This document shows, piece after piece, positions 40,884 to 51,062 of a DNA stretch of 64,000 nucleotides. A program made the position numbers and the translations under genes. The notes under the pieces are model-generated. The model had not been told where the DNA came from. It saw only the letters and a program-made list of their open reading frames with translations, and did not search any database. Source of the DNA: Prinia subflava (taxonomy: Eukaryota > Chordata > Aves > Passeriformes > Cisticolidae); contig NC_086250.1 of assembly GCF_021018805.1 (NCBI RefSeq), positions 62,249,322 to 62,313,321 on the forward strand, in the 5' to 3' direction. Positions within the stretch are counted from its first letter, which is position 1, and every line of letters starts with the position of its first letter.

Positions 40884-42028
40884 TTAACTATATGGACATT
40901 GTGATATGCATTCAAGAAAACTTTAAAATAGATGTCTTCAAAATATATTGATCCACTTGATATAAGCAAAGGTCCATAGAAGGGTCCATGAGGGAAATTT
41001 CGATGTAGCTTCTGATCCATTATCAGCCAAGAGTGCAAGATCCATGGGAGCAGGAGAAAAAGAGCAAGCTTGGGTTGTGCAGTCTACTGATTAGAGATTA
41101 AACTGGAGATGCTGGGAAACAGCCAACCCAAGCTAAAAAGCTTTAGATGCTAAGAAGCATGTTATAAGGTATGCACATGGGGATAGAGATTTGCTATTTA
41201 GATAATGAAATGCACAGTATTTTCATAGGGTTTTCTGGATTCTGTTTAGGAATTACAGTGTTTTTTCTTGATGTGGTTTACATATCTGGTTTTGAAAATA
41301 CGGATGTACAAACTACAATGGTTCTGGCATACACTGACCAGAAGTTTACAATTTAATACTTTTTGACCTCTGTTTTTCCTGCCTTTATGTAAGAAGAAAG
41401 GAAGATTTTTTCCTAAGTCTGAACTTTGAGCTAAATCCTCAGCCTTCAAAACTGTCAGTAAGTATCTGTCATCAGAGGAGTCATGTCCAAGGTACCATAA
41501 CTCCATCTAATTCATCATCTCTTTGATTTTGTCAGATAGTCTTGATGTCAAAGAAACTAGTTGCATGGGCTAGTTTCTACTCCTCCAGACTATTACCAAC
41601 AGAAATTTAGTTTTATCAGTCAGGATCTTCATTCCTTTATTTATTTATTCCTATTAGATAAAATCTTAATTTTCAAGGATGCTATAGAAGTGCAGTCTGA
41701 CCTAAGTACACCTACAATAGTTTGATGAGTATATTCCAAGAATGAAAAAAATTCCTTTGCTGATGAAAAGGCTTTTTATGTTAGAATTTTTATTTCAACT
41801 CTCCAGTATCTTAAAAATGTCATTTATTTAACATTACAGTCACACAATTATAAATGTAATGTTCATTTACAGACCACACAGTTATACATTAATATTAATG
41901 ATTTGGAAGTAATTTCCTCTACAGAGAAATAGCAGCTCAGAGTAAAACCCTTTAATGTGTCATTTCCTTCCGTGGTGGCATCTTCCTTACCAATATCCAT
42001 GACCTGTCCCTACAGACCCTGCTGCCTT

Positions 42029-43208
42029 CACAGAATCACAGAATCATTAGGTTGGAAGAGACGTCCAGGATCATCAAGTCCAACCCAACCCTAACCTCAA
42101 TTAAACCATGGCACCAAGTGCCATATCCAGTCTTAAACACACTGAGAGATGGAGAATCCACCACCTCCCCAGGTAGACCATTCCAATACTTTATCACTCT
42201 TTCCATAAAAAGCCTTTTCCTAATATCCAGACTATATGTCCCTTGGCACACCTTAAGACTGTGTCCTCTCATTCTGTCAGTTGGTGCCTGAAGAAGGAGA
42301 CCAACCCCCACCTGACCACAGCCACCTTTCAGGGAGCTGTAGAGAGGATAAGGTCACCTCTGAGTCTCCTTTTCTCCAGGCTAAACACCCCCAGCTCCCT
42401 CAGCCGTTCCTCACAGGGTTTGTGCTCCCAGCCCCTCACCAGCCTCGTTGCCTCCTCTGGATGCACTCAAGGGTCTCAATGTCCTTCCTAAACTGAGGGG
42501 CCAGAGCTGGACACAGCACTCAATGTCCTTCCTGAACTGAGGGGACACAGCTGGACACGGCACTCGAGGTGTGGCCTCACCAGTGCTGAGTACAAGGGAA
42601 GAGTGACTTCCCTGCTCCTGCTGGACACACCATTCCTGATCCAGGCCAGGATGCCCTTGGCCTTCTTGGCCACCAGGGCACACTGCTGGCTCATGTTTAG
42701 TCAGTTACTGACCAGAACCCCCAGGTCCTTCTCTGCCTGGGCATTGTCCAGCCCCACCATCCCCAGCCTATACTGCTGCAGGGGGTTATTGTGGCCAAAA
42801 TGCAGGATTCTGCCCTTGGACTTATTAAACTTCCTCCCATTGGACTCTGCCCATCCATCCAACTGTTCCAGGTCTCTCTGCAGAGCCCTCTTCCAACAGA
42901 CTGACACACGCTCCTGGCTTAGCGTTGTCTGCAAAATTTACTAATGAAAGACTCAATACCCTCATCCTTGTTGCCAATAAAACTATTGAACAGAACTGGC
43001 CCCAGCACAGATCCCTGAGGGACACCACTGGTGCCTGGCCCCAGCTGGATGCAGCACCATCACCACCACTCTCTGGGCCCAGCCATGCAGGCGGTTCCTG
43101 ACCCAGCACAGAGTGCTCCCGTCCAAGCCATGGGCTGCCAGCTGTTCCAGGAGTGTGCTGTGGGACACAGCGCTGAAATCCCAATAGACAACACGCACAG
43201 CCCTCCCT
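42029..43208 (-). mobile_element. CR1 LINE fragment a (5'-truncated)
   Basis: The element is read on the minus strand and ends at 42029-42048 in the CACAGAATCACAGAATCAT octamers (plus-strand view) typical of avian CR1 3' termini. Translation gives ordered but frameshifted reverse-transcriptase pieces: VVYWDFSAVSHSTLLEQLAA, then [22 protein letters not shown] in place of the catalytic FADD motif, [50 protein letters not shown] and RVIKYWNGLPGEVVDSPSL. The 5' half of the LINE is missing, the metal-binding Asp is altered and frames are broken, so it cannot be active. Divergence looks modest compared with the old relic at about 31 kb. The upper limit is approximate. Confidence 0.93.
42477..42564. 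repeat. 44-bp tandem duplication inside CR1 a
   Basis: The unit beginning CAATGTCCTTCCTAAACTGA is repeated 44 bp later with a few substitutions. CR1 sequence elsewhere has one copy here, so the duplication appears private to this insertion or its subfamily. Confidence 0.8.
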
Positions 43209-43238
43209 GCATCCCCTCCGTGCAGAGTGTGTCCGTAC

Positions 43239-43479
43239 CTGGGGCTGCCTGTACTCGGACAGCGGGTACTGCCTGGTGTCGGGGGAGTGCTGCCTGTACT
43301 CCATCAGCGGCGGCTGCCGGTAGTCGAGTGGCGGCGGCTGCTGGTAGTCCATCACCGGCGGGTGCCGGTAGTCCAGCGGGGGCTGCCGGTAGTCCGTGGA
43401 GGATTGCCTGTAGTCTGTGAACGGGGGCTGCCGGATATCAGGCTTCACATCCTGCCTGGCTTTTACCTCTGACCTGTAG
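43239..43479 (-). CDS. MAGI2: MAGI2 exon D: DYRQPP-repeat linker
   Basis: This 241-bp exon supplies one base and 80 codons and ends in phase 0. The acceptor is CCTTCCTCAG and the donor GTACGG after CGGCAGCCCCAG. The first base completes Ser, giving SYRSEVKARQDVKPDIRQPP. From about residue 15 to the end it is a tandem array of degenerate (D/E)YRQPP units. Variants include TDYRQSS, LDYRHPPVM, DYQQPPP, MEYRQHSPDT and SEYRQPQ. The Tyr and Pro-rich array is likely unstructured and is characteristic of MAGI2 between PDZ5 and PDZ6. Compared with my memory of the mammalian protein there seems to be one additional unit, which would need an alignment to confirm. The reading frame stays open past the donor for 137 codons, into a CR1 element that begins about 30 nt downstream. 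Confidence 0.95.
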
Positions 43480-46099
43480 CTGAGGAAGGCACGACGGCTT
43501 CGTTTCAGAGAGCAGCAAACCACTGAGAATGTGCATTGCATGCAGCACTGAGGGGTGAAGCTGCCTGGCTGCAAAATTGCATGGAGCAAATTTTGCAAAA
43601 CTCTCCAGGGTAACTAGTTGAGGCATCCAAAAACAGTGAGCACTTTTGAAACATGGGCATAAGCAATTTTCCCTCAGGTGGTACTACGCAATTTTCCAGC
43701 TTGGATCAGTGAGATCAGGAAGACTCAAAGGGACAGGAACAGAAAAAGCCTCTCGATTCCCACTTACCTTGCCTATTTTGAAAATGAAACTGCACGTGAA
43801 AACACCCACTATACTCACTACAAAATAATTCACTGAGTTTATAAAGTGCTTTTTTCCAAAATTAATATTTCTCTAGAATAAGTGGGATATCAGTGCAGTT
43901 TATATCCTCTTTCATTGACATAAAATATTATGGTGAGCTTCTCAAGTTAAAAAAGGATGAATTTTCTGTCTTAGCTGTTACCTTTTAAATGAAAGGTATT
44001 CTTTGATATAACATTTGTTAATACATTGTGTGTTATTTTTATTATACACTCCCTATGATGCTATCTGGCTAAAAACTATGTCAGTAAAATCATGTCAGTC
44101 GTTATGCACAGAAATAACACAAGGTGGAAAGAAAATAAATTTGGTTATGAGGAATTAATAAAAAGCAAAATATTGCTTTAGCTGGTAACTGGTTACTCGG
44201 AGATGGGTCCTAAAATTTGAAAGAAAATGTGACTTTCTGAGATACAGTGATTAGTTATTTACTTTATTCAGATGGGAATTGCCCTTGACACATGGAAATT
44301 AGCACATAATGGCACTTCAGGGTGATGTAAGGGACATTCCTTACGGCAAACTTTCCTACCTCAGCCATGTGGTGTGCTAAAGAAGCATAAAGAAAGTCCT
44401 GAACTCTTTTAGCAAAGTAATTCTGTAATGGTGGTTTGGCTAATATTTTAATATAAACGTTCACAGAGTGGATGTTCTTACACTCTTCCCTAGGTGCCAA
44501 AGGAAATATTTCTTTCCTATACAGGAAATAGACATTTCAAATTCTGCTTTAATAATGGACTGGAAGTTTTCAGTCAACCAAGTGACCATGTCTGTTCATG
44601 GACATATACAGATACAGAGACACATACAGACTGTAAAAGGGATTTTGAAATGTACTTATTGATTACAAAAATTACACTCTGAAAAAATGTTTTTTCATTG
44701 TTTTTGATTATGTTGATTTATATATAAAAAGGAAATATGAATCTAAATGTTTCAAATTGTCTGATATGTTTCAACACTTCATTTTTTAATTAATGTAGTT
44801 ACAGAAGATTATGCCTAATCTTCCTACACAATAGTTTTAATAATCTGAATGTCTAACCAGACACAAAAACATCAGAACTACTTCCTTTTGACTTTTCTGA
44901 GAAGATTAAAATAGACTGCTGCCATGTGTTCTTTTAAAACCTGTACATAGCATCTATAATAAGACCTGCTTGCATACATGCAATCCTCTTTATTAAGATT
45001 ATCAATATCATGATGCTGTAAAAAGAAGATAGACGACAAACAGGCTTACTGTGATACTGAGCCTTACTAATGTTGGAAGTAAAAAAACTAGTTAATATTC
45101 TTAAGAGTTTTAATCTCTTATTTTGGTAAAGAAACAATGTATGTGGCTATACAAACAAGCTGTAATTTCACTTATAAAATCTTGTGAAAAATAATACTAT
45201 GTGAAGTAGCGATAGTTGACCTTTTTCTGAAGTAAGAGTAACCTTTAGGCAGGTTCCCAGTATATGGCCACAGCTGGATATCAGAAGATGTTTTAATTCA
45301 CAGGTGGAGGCACTGTAATTTTTGCTGGGTTTGTAAATGGTGACATGAGGAATTAGAGCTTACACTTTTCAGTATAATTATTACAGAATTTCTTTCTAGA
45401 ACTTAAATTAATATCGTTTGCTGGTCCCATCTGAAAATTCCCAATTTAACAGATATTTAATACTGACTTCCAACAGCACAGAATGACTTTTGTAAAAACT
45501 TTGTATTGAATTTTGTCAGAACCATACGTCTACCAAAAGGTGATCACTTTTGGAAAAAGTACTCAATGAAGTATAAGGCAAAATAATTTTCCTAGTATGA
45601 CTAATGGAAAGGAAATAATTCTGGGCAAATGAAAGTATGACATCTGTTAAATGAGGAGAATTAGAGGGTGTAGTGTCTGAATCACAAGTGAACTCAAGTA
45701 TTTTCACAAGAGAAAAGTTACAATCTGTAACCAGCATCACTTGGGGAAGAAGATCTTGATGATATGTGTTGGTTACTGAAGATTAGCATAAAGACAGTCA
45801 GTGTAATCAACCTTGTTTAATATGCTAAAAATATAATGCAAAGACTAAATAGTGCTGATTGGAGGTCACAGGAAGTTGTATCACCCCACAGCTTTTAATG
45901 AAGCTGGTCACAAAATTTCTATCTCCTACCATTCGATTTCCATTACAGACAAATTTGCTAATGTATATACATAAATTATACATGGGAAGTTGGCTGGTAA
46001 ATGATACACCAGAGATTAAACACTCCATAAAAAATATCTTCCTGACTCCAGAGTAACACACGAGGAAAATAATAAAAGACCATTGAGAAAATGCAAAAC
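43480..46099 (-). other. MAGI2: MAGI2 intron between exons C and D (2.6 kb)
   Basis: AT-rich intron with no recognisable mobile element, RNA gene or additional exon. The donor is the unusual GTTTTG of exon C and the acceptor is CTTCCTCAG of exon D. Confidence 0.85.
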
Positions 46100-46274
46100 C
46101 TGTTCTCGTGTCCCTGTGGCTGGAGGGGCTGTGGAGGCGGCGGCTGTGCCACGGGGCTGTGCTGGGCGACGGGGCTCTGCTGCGCCAGGGGGCTCTGCTG
46201 GGCCATGGGGCTGTGCTGCTGGGCCATGGGGCTCTGCTTCTCTGAGCTGGGGGCCGAGGCTGGGCTGTTCAGCT
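46100..46274 (-). CDS. MAGI2: MAGI2 exon C: SPxAQQ-repeat linker
   Basis: This 175-bp exon supplies two bases, 57 codons and two bases. The acceptor is CTGCAG. Its first two bases complete Glu with the G left by exon B, giving the expected ELNSP. Five Ser-Pro-x-Ala-Gln units lie between exon residues 14 and 43, followed by PPPPQPLQPQGHEN. This linker between PDZ5 and PDZ6 is probably disordered. The exon is GC-rich and internally repetitive at DNA level (CAGCAGAGCCCC-type units), so copy number may vary between species and alleles. The donor reads CAG before GTTTTGCA. The phase and the following Ser-Tyr-Arg-Ser in exon D support it, but its intron side departs from consensus at +3 to +6. An alternative donor or exon skipping is possible; skipping would shift the frame, since 175 is not divisible by three. 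Confidence 0.9.
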
Positions 46275-46584
46275 CTGCAGAATGGGGAGATGGAGATTAA
46301 AGACCTGTCACACCGCAGCGTTTAATAAAGGGCAAAGGTACACAATAATAATTTTTGGTCACGCGCTACCTCTGCAAATTTATGCTTTGTCGCTTTTACT
46401 CTCTCAGGTTATAATTAGATTTTAAGACATTTGAACCTAATGGCCTCCTTTTGATAGTCTGTGGGATCTGAAATCATGGTGACTTCTATAATTCTGGTTG
46501 ACACCGTCATTATTTAAAACACAATTCAGTGAGGGAAATTGCTTCCATGTTTCACATATTCTTTTAAAGCATAAAAATACTGAT

Positions 46585-47435
46585 CATAGAATGACAGAAT
46601 GACAGAATCAGAGTCATAGAATAGCTTGGGTTGGAATGACATTTAAAGATTGTCTAGTCCAACACCCCTGCAATGAACAGAGTCATCTTCCACAAGACCA
46701 AGCTACTCAGAGCCCTGTCCAACCTGGCCTTGAATTTTGTCAGGAATTCCAGGATGAGGCGTCTACCACCTCTCTGGGCAACTTGTTCCAGTGTTCCATT
46801 ACCCTCATCATAAAAAAAACCCCAAACCCTCTTGTTTTATATCTGAATATACCCCTTTTTAGTTCAAAACTGTAAGACCAGTTGGCCTATCACAACAGAC
46901 CCTGCTAAAAAGTTGGTCCCCATATTTCTTATAAGTCCCCTTTAAGTACTGCAAGGTCAGAATAAGGTCTCCTTGGAGCCTTCTCTTCTCCAGGCTGAAC
47001 AACACCAATTCTCTCAGCCTCTCCTCATAGGAGAGATGCTCCAGCTCTCTGATCATCTTCTTGACCCTCCTTTGGACTGCTTCCAACAGGTCCAGAGGAC
47101 CCCACAGCAGGATTCAGAGCTCCAGGTCAGGTCTCATGAGAGTGGAGTAGAGAGGCAGAATCACCTTCCTCGACCTGCTCATCCATTGAACAGTCCCCTC
47201 ATCAAATTCATCTCTCTCCAATTTAGAGAGAAGGGTGCTGTGGGGTACCGTGTCAAAGGCCTTACAGAGGTCCAGATAGGTGAGATCTAGAACTCCTCCC
47301 TTGTCCATTGCTGTCCACTGATGTAGTTACTCCATGGTAGAAGGCCACGAGGTTGGTCAGGCAGGATTTTGGTAAAGCAGTGCTGGCTGTCCTGAATCAC
47401 CTCCCTGTCCTGCATGTGCCTTAGCACAGCTACAA
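46585..47435 (-). mobile_element. CR1 LINE fragment b with internal deletion
   Basis: The minus-strand element has CATAGAATGACAGAAT-type octamers at its 3' end (46585-46625). Frames encode LDLCKAFDTVPHSTLLSKLE, which passes in frame from FDEGTVQWM straight to SRSRKVILPLYSTLMRPDL. Downstream come VQRRVKKMIRELEHLSYEER and [13 protein letters not shown]. In intact CR1 these first two blocks are separated by much of the reverse-transcriptase palm, including FADD, so a large internal deletion has occurred. It also lacks the 5' half. The upper end is marked by CR1-like sequence around CTCCCTGTCCTGCATGTGCC and is approximate. Confidence 0.92.
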
Positions 47436-48083
47436 GATATTTGAAGCTAAAACACTGGTGTCCTTACATTAGCTCCTGCTGTCTTTGAGCTCATCAAGAG
47501 TTTCCTGTCTTTTTAAATTTTTGAGGAGTGTGAACAGTAAAACAGCAAACCCAATCTCAATAAATTCGGACTAACCATTTAAACCGATGCTTTATTTCAC
47601 TGTATTATGTCAAACAACTAAGGTTTCACATAGGAACAGTGCAGAAAAACAGAATCATTCTTTCCAAACAACACAAAATACAAAAAGACAGATTGACATA
47701 GAAGATATGGTTTTGTAACTCTGTTATAAATAAAAGATGCCAGTCTTCATTCAGGTTACCTGCTGGACTTTGGGGCATACACATTTGCTACTGAGCTCTC
47801 ATCAAATATATTTCTTTGAACACCCTAGGACAGTCCAGCTCACTGTTTACCTATTAGGATGCATAAATGATAGAGGCTCTGCCCACAGGACAACAGAGCA
47901 CTGCAGAAGCTCCTGCATTATCAGTAGCAAAGGTAAATATTATATTTTTTCTATTCCTCCTCCAACAGAAGGAGTGAGGCCAGTGTGGCATTGTGCAAAA
48001 CAAACAAAATGGACACACATATGGCTGAGCATCCCTAACAGCAATAGCTGCACATGATATAGATCTTTCCTAGTTTTACATTT

Positions 48084-48123
48084 GAATCTAGTTTTAATAT
48101 ATTAAATCTAGTTTTAATATATT
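48084..48123. repeat. 20-bp direct tandem duplication
   Basis: GAATCTAGTTTTAATATATT is followed immediately by AAATCTAGTTTTAATATATT, with a single mismatch. It lies in the intron between exons B and C and is probably slippage. Confidence 0.9.
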
Positions 48124-48469
48124 TTTTTTTAATTTTAACATGTGAGTTTTTCCCTATGGATGCATATTCTCTAGTTATCTAATTTATGCTCACAATTATT
48201 ATAAAAATGTTATCTACTTTATTAAAAATATTTTCAATTTAGGATGAATTATCAAAAAAGCTTGTATATTTGCCCTTAAAACACTCTTTATGCAGGCATA
48301 AGTGGTACTTGTCTTTGTAATTACCATGCTTAAGGCTGTAATTGCCCATTTTGCATCTTTGAGTCTCTCGTATTGCAAGTTTTAGAGACAAAGATTGGAA
48401 ATGTTGTCCTTCATTTCTACATTACTCTCATAACTATGGATGAACTGGTAAAATCATGGGCTGCTTCTA

Positions 48470-48610
48470 AAACTGCTTTGCATTTATATGGTACTTTTTA
48501 TCTGAAAGTATATTACAGAGGTATTAGATTTTTTACCAATTTTTATAAGCTGGGAAGTTAATATCAGAAGGTGAATGAGGTGTTCCAGTGTCACACTGTC
48601 ACACACAGAA
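48470..48610 (+). repeat. Degraded MIR-like SINE block
   Basis: TGCATTTATATGGTACTTTT is followed by a CTGAAAGTATATTACAGAGG-like stretch, then AAGTTAATATCAGAAGGTGA and CCAGTGTCACACTGTCACAC. The order resembles ancient amniote SINEs (ATTTATATAGCxCTTTxATC, AAAGCACTTTACA, then AAGTGACTTGCCCAAGGTCACACA). Divergence is high and the call is tentative. Confidence 0.4.
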
Positions 48611-49736
48611 ACTATGCCTTGGACACAGATCATTTCTCACCACTAGCACCTCAGAACATCTTGTAGTACTACAACTCAGCTGTACATTTGCTTTCTTTCT
48701 AATTTAATGTATCCATCTCTAACACTGAACTATTAATGATGTTATTATCCCTGGATACCAGGGAGGCTTAAACAAACTTCATGGACTGTATGAAGCATCG
48801 CACTTGTTTTAGATGCTTGCAAAGCTGACCTCCAGTAATTACAAGGGTGCTAATTGATGTGAATTCTAAGTTTGTGTATGTTTGTGTTTTTTCCCTCACT
48901 GAATTTATTTAACAAGTAGATGAGTTCCCTCAGTTGCAGTCTATGACCAGTGTCAGACTATTTCCCTGTTCCACTGCTGGGTGCAGCAGCATAGAGTGAA
49001 GGTCATCTAACTGGACCATGGATCATTAAGTAATTCCATTACTTTCTGTGTGTCATTCCCAGCTCTACTGGTATTTGTTGCTGAGATACAAAAACATAGT
49101 CTCATTAATGTGGTAAAACTCATGCAGCAGTGCAGCACATTGTTAAACTAAAAAAAGCCCTGAAATCAACACCAAACCCCATGGAACCAACCTCAAAAGA
49201 TCTTCACTGATTAGATGTGGAGTAATGACCAGAATAATGAGTCTATTCCCTTATCCTCACCCTAGAAACGAGATAATTCAGGGTTCAGTTCTTTCCTGCC
49301 TTGTGCATTTACAGTGATGTATCACTATATGATAGTGATGGAGAAAACTGCCAAATGTGAACCCTTCCTTCACATCACTTTTTGTCACATGTAGCTGAAC
49401 ATGCCTAGTGACAGCCATTGCAGCCTCTTGTGAACCACTTTGTCAAACTTTGGCTTGGCTTATAGCAAGATATAAGGGAACAAATTCAAAACTTGGCTGT
49501 CCTGTAGAGTGCTTTTCCATGTAGAAGACAATTCTTGCAAAAGACCTTAACATCCTCTTTCTCTCTCTCTGTCAGGTTTCTCCAGGGTTGCTTTAAATAC
49601 CCCTTTCATAACTTGAAACCTTTTCAAGAATTCAGATCCTATCTGAGCTAGTTCCAAGCTTGTAATTCTGGTGTGCTGCACGTTACAGCGGAGGAAGGAG
49701 AACAAAAGCTGCTCTTTCAAGTGGTGACATAATTTA

Positions 49737-50132
<396 letters not shown>

Positions 50133-51036
50133 TCATCTGTGGTAACACTGTACTGTGTTTTTTCACTAAAAATTCAGAATCCAGATGCATATATACACAT
50201 GGCATATACATAAGAAGTCCAAAATAAGTTTATAATTCAGCTATTTTGCAAACCTGGCATGAAACAACCTAATAAGTAGATCAGAAAAACAATAAGGCAT
50301 TAAAACAGGGAAAGGGGAAAAATTTACACAATAAATAGCAGTCATAAATTGTCTCCCACCTCCTGGTTTACAGAATTTCTTTATTTGTATGTTGCAATAG
50401 AGGCACCAAAAGCATTGTTTTCTTTATATACAAAAACTTGTTACTGAAAATGCCCGGGGTACATGAAATTGTTCTCCTCCTTTCAAATGTGTTTATTGAT
50501 AAGTAGAAATAATGCTGAAGATTTATTGAGATGTGCACCTCTCTAATTAGATATTAATAATAAACAAATAGAATTGAATTGACAGCTATGAGTACATAGA
50601 CATGTACTACATCAAAACATCTCAGCTCTCTTCTCAAAACATTACAGAACAAAGCTTCTCCTTTTGCTCTTCTCTGTGGTTCTTCATCTGTTTACTCCAT
50701 CCATGCTCTTGTTCTGTGTCTTCCTTCATTTTTCATTGAATTTTCTAAATATTGTTTTGATTTTTTGACCAATGTTTCTCTCTGTTATCCTCTGGTTTTT
50801 AACTAAATTCATATGCTGTAGCTGAGCCTTTTTCCTAGGCTCCCCAAAGAGGATGCTATTTTTCTTTCTCCCAACTACTCATAAATATGCTTGTCCCAAT
50901 TAAATTACTATATAGTCTATTAATATCCTAATGTTTGAGTATTCCTCTGCAGTCCCACATTTCAGTCCTGGAACACAGCACAAAGCAGCTCAGCCTCACT
51001 ATCCACCTTTAAACTGGTATTTAAAACCAGTGTGGC

Positions 51037-51062
51037 TTTTTTTTTTTTTTTTTTTTTTTTTT
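51037..51062. repeat. T26 homopolymer
   Basis: An uninterrupted run of 26 T residues (A26 on the MAGI2 sense strand). No retroposon body was identified next to it. Confidence 0.95.

Noticed and set aside
42036..43198. Several CR1-derived open frames considered as host genes
   Set aside because: They are frameshifted pieces of one CR1 reverse transcriptase with a mutated catalytic motif.
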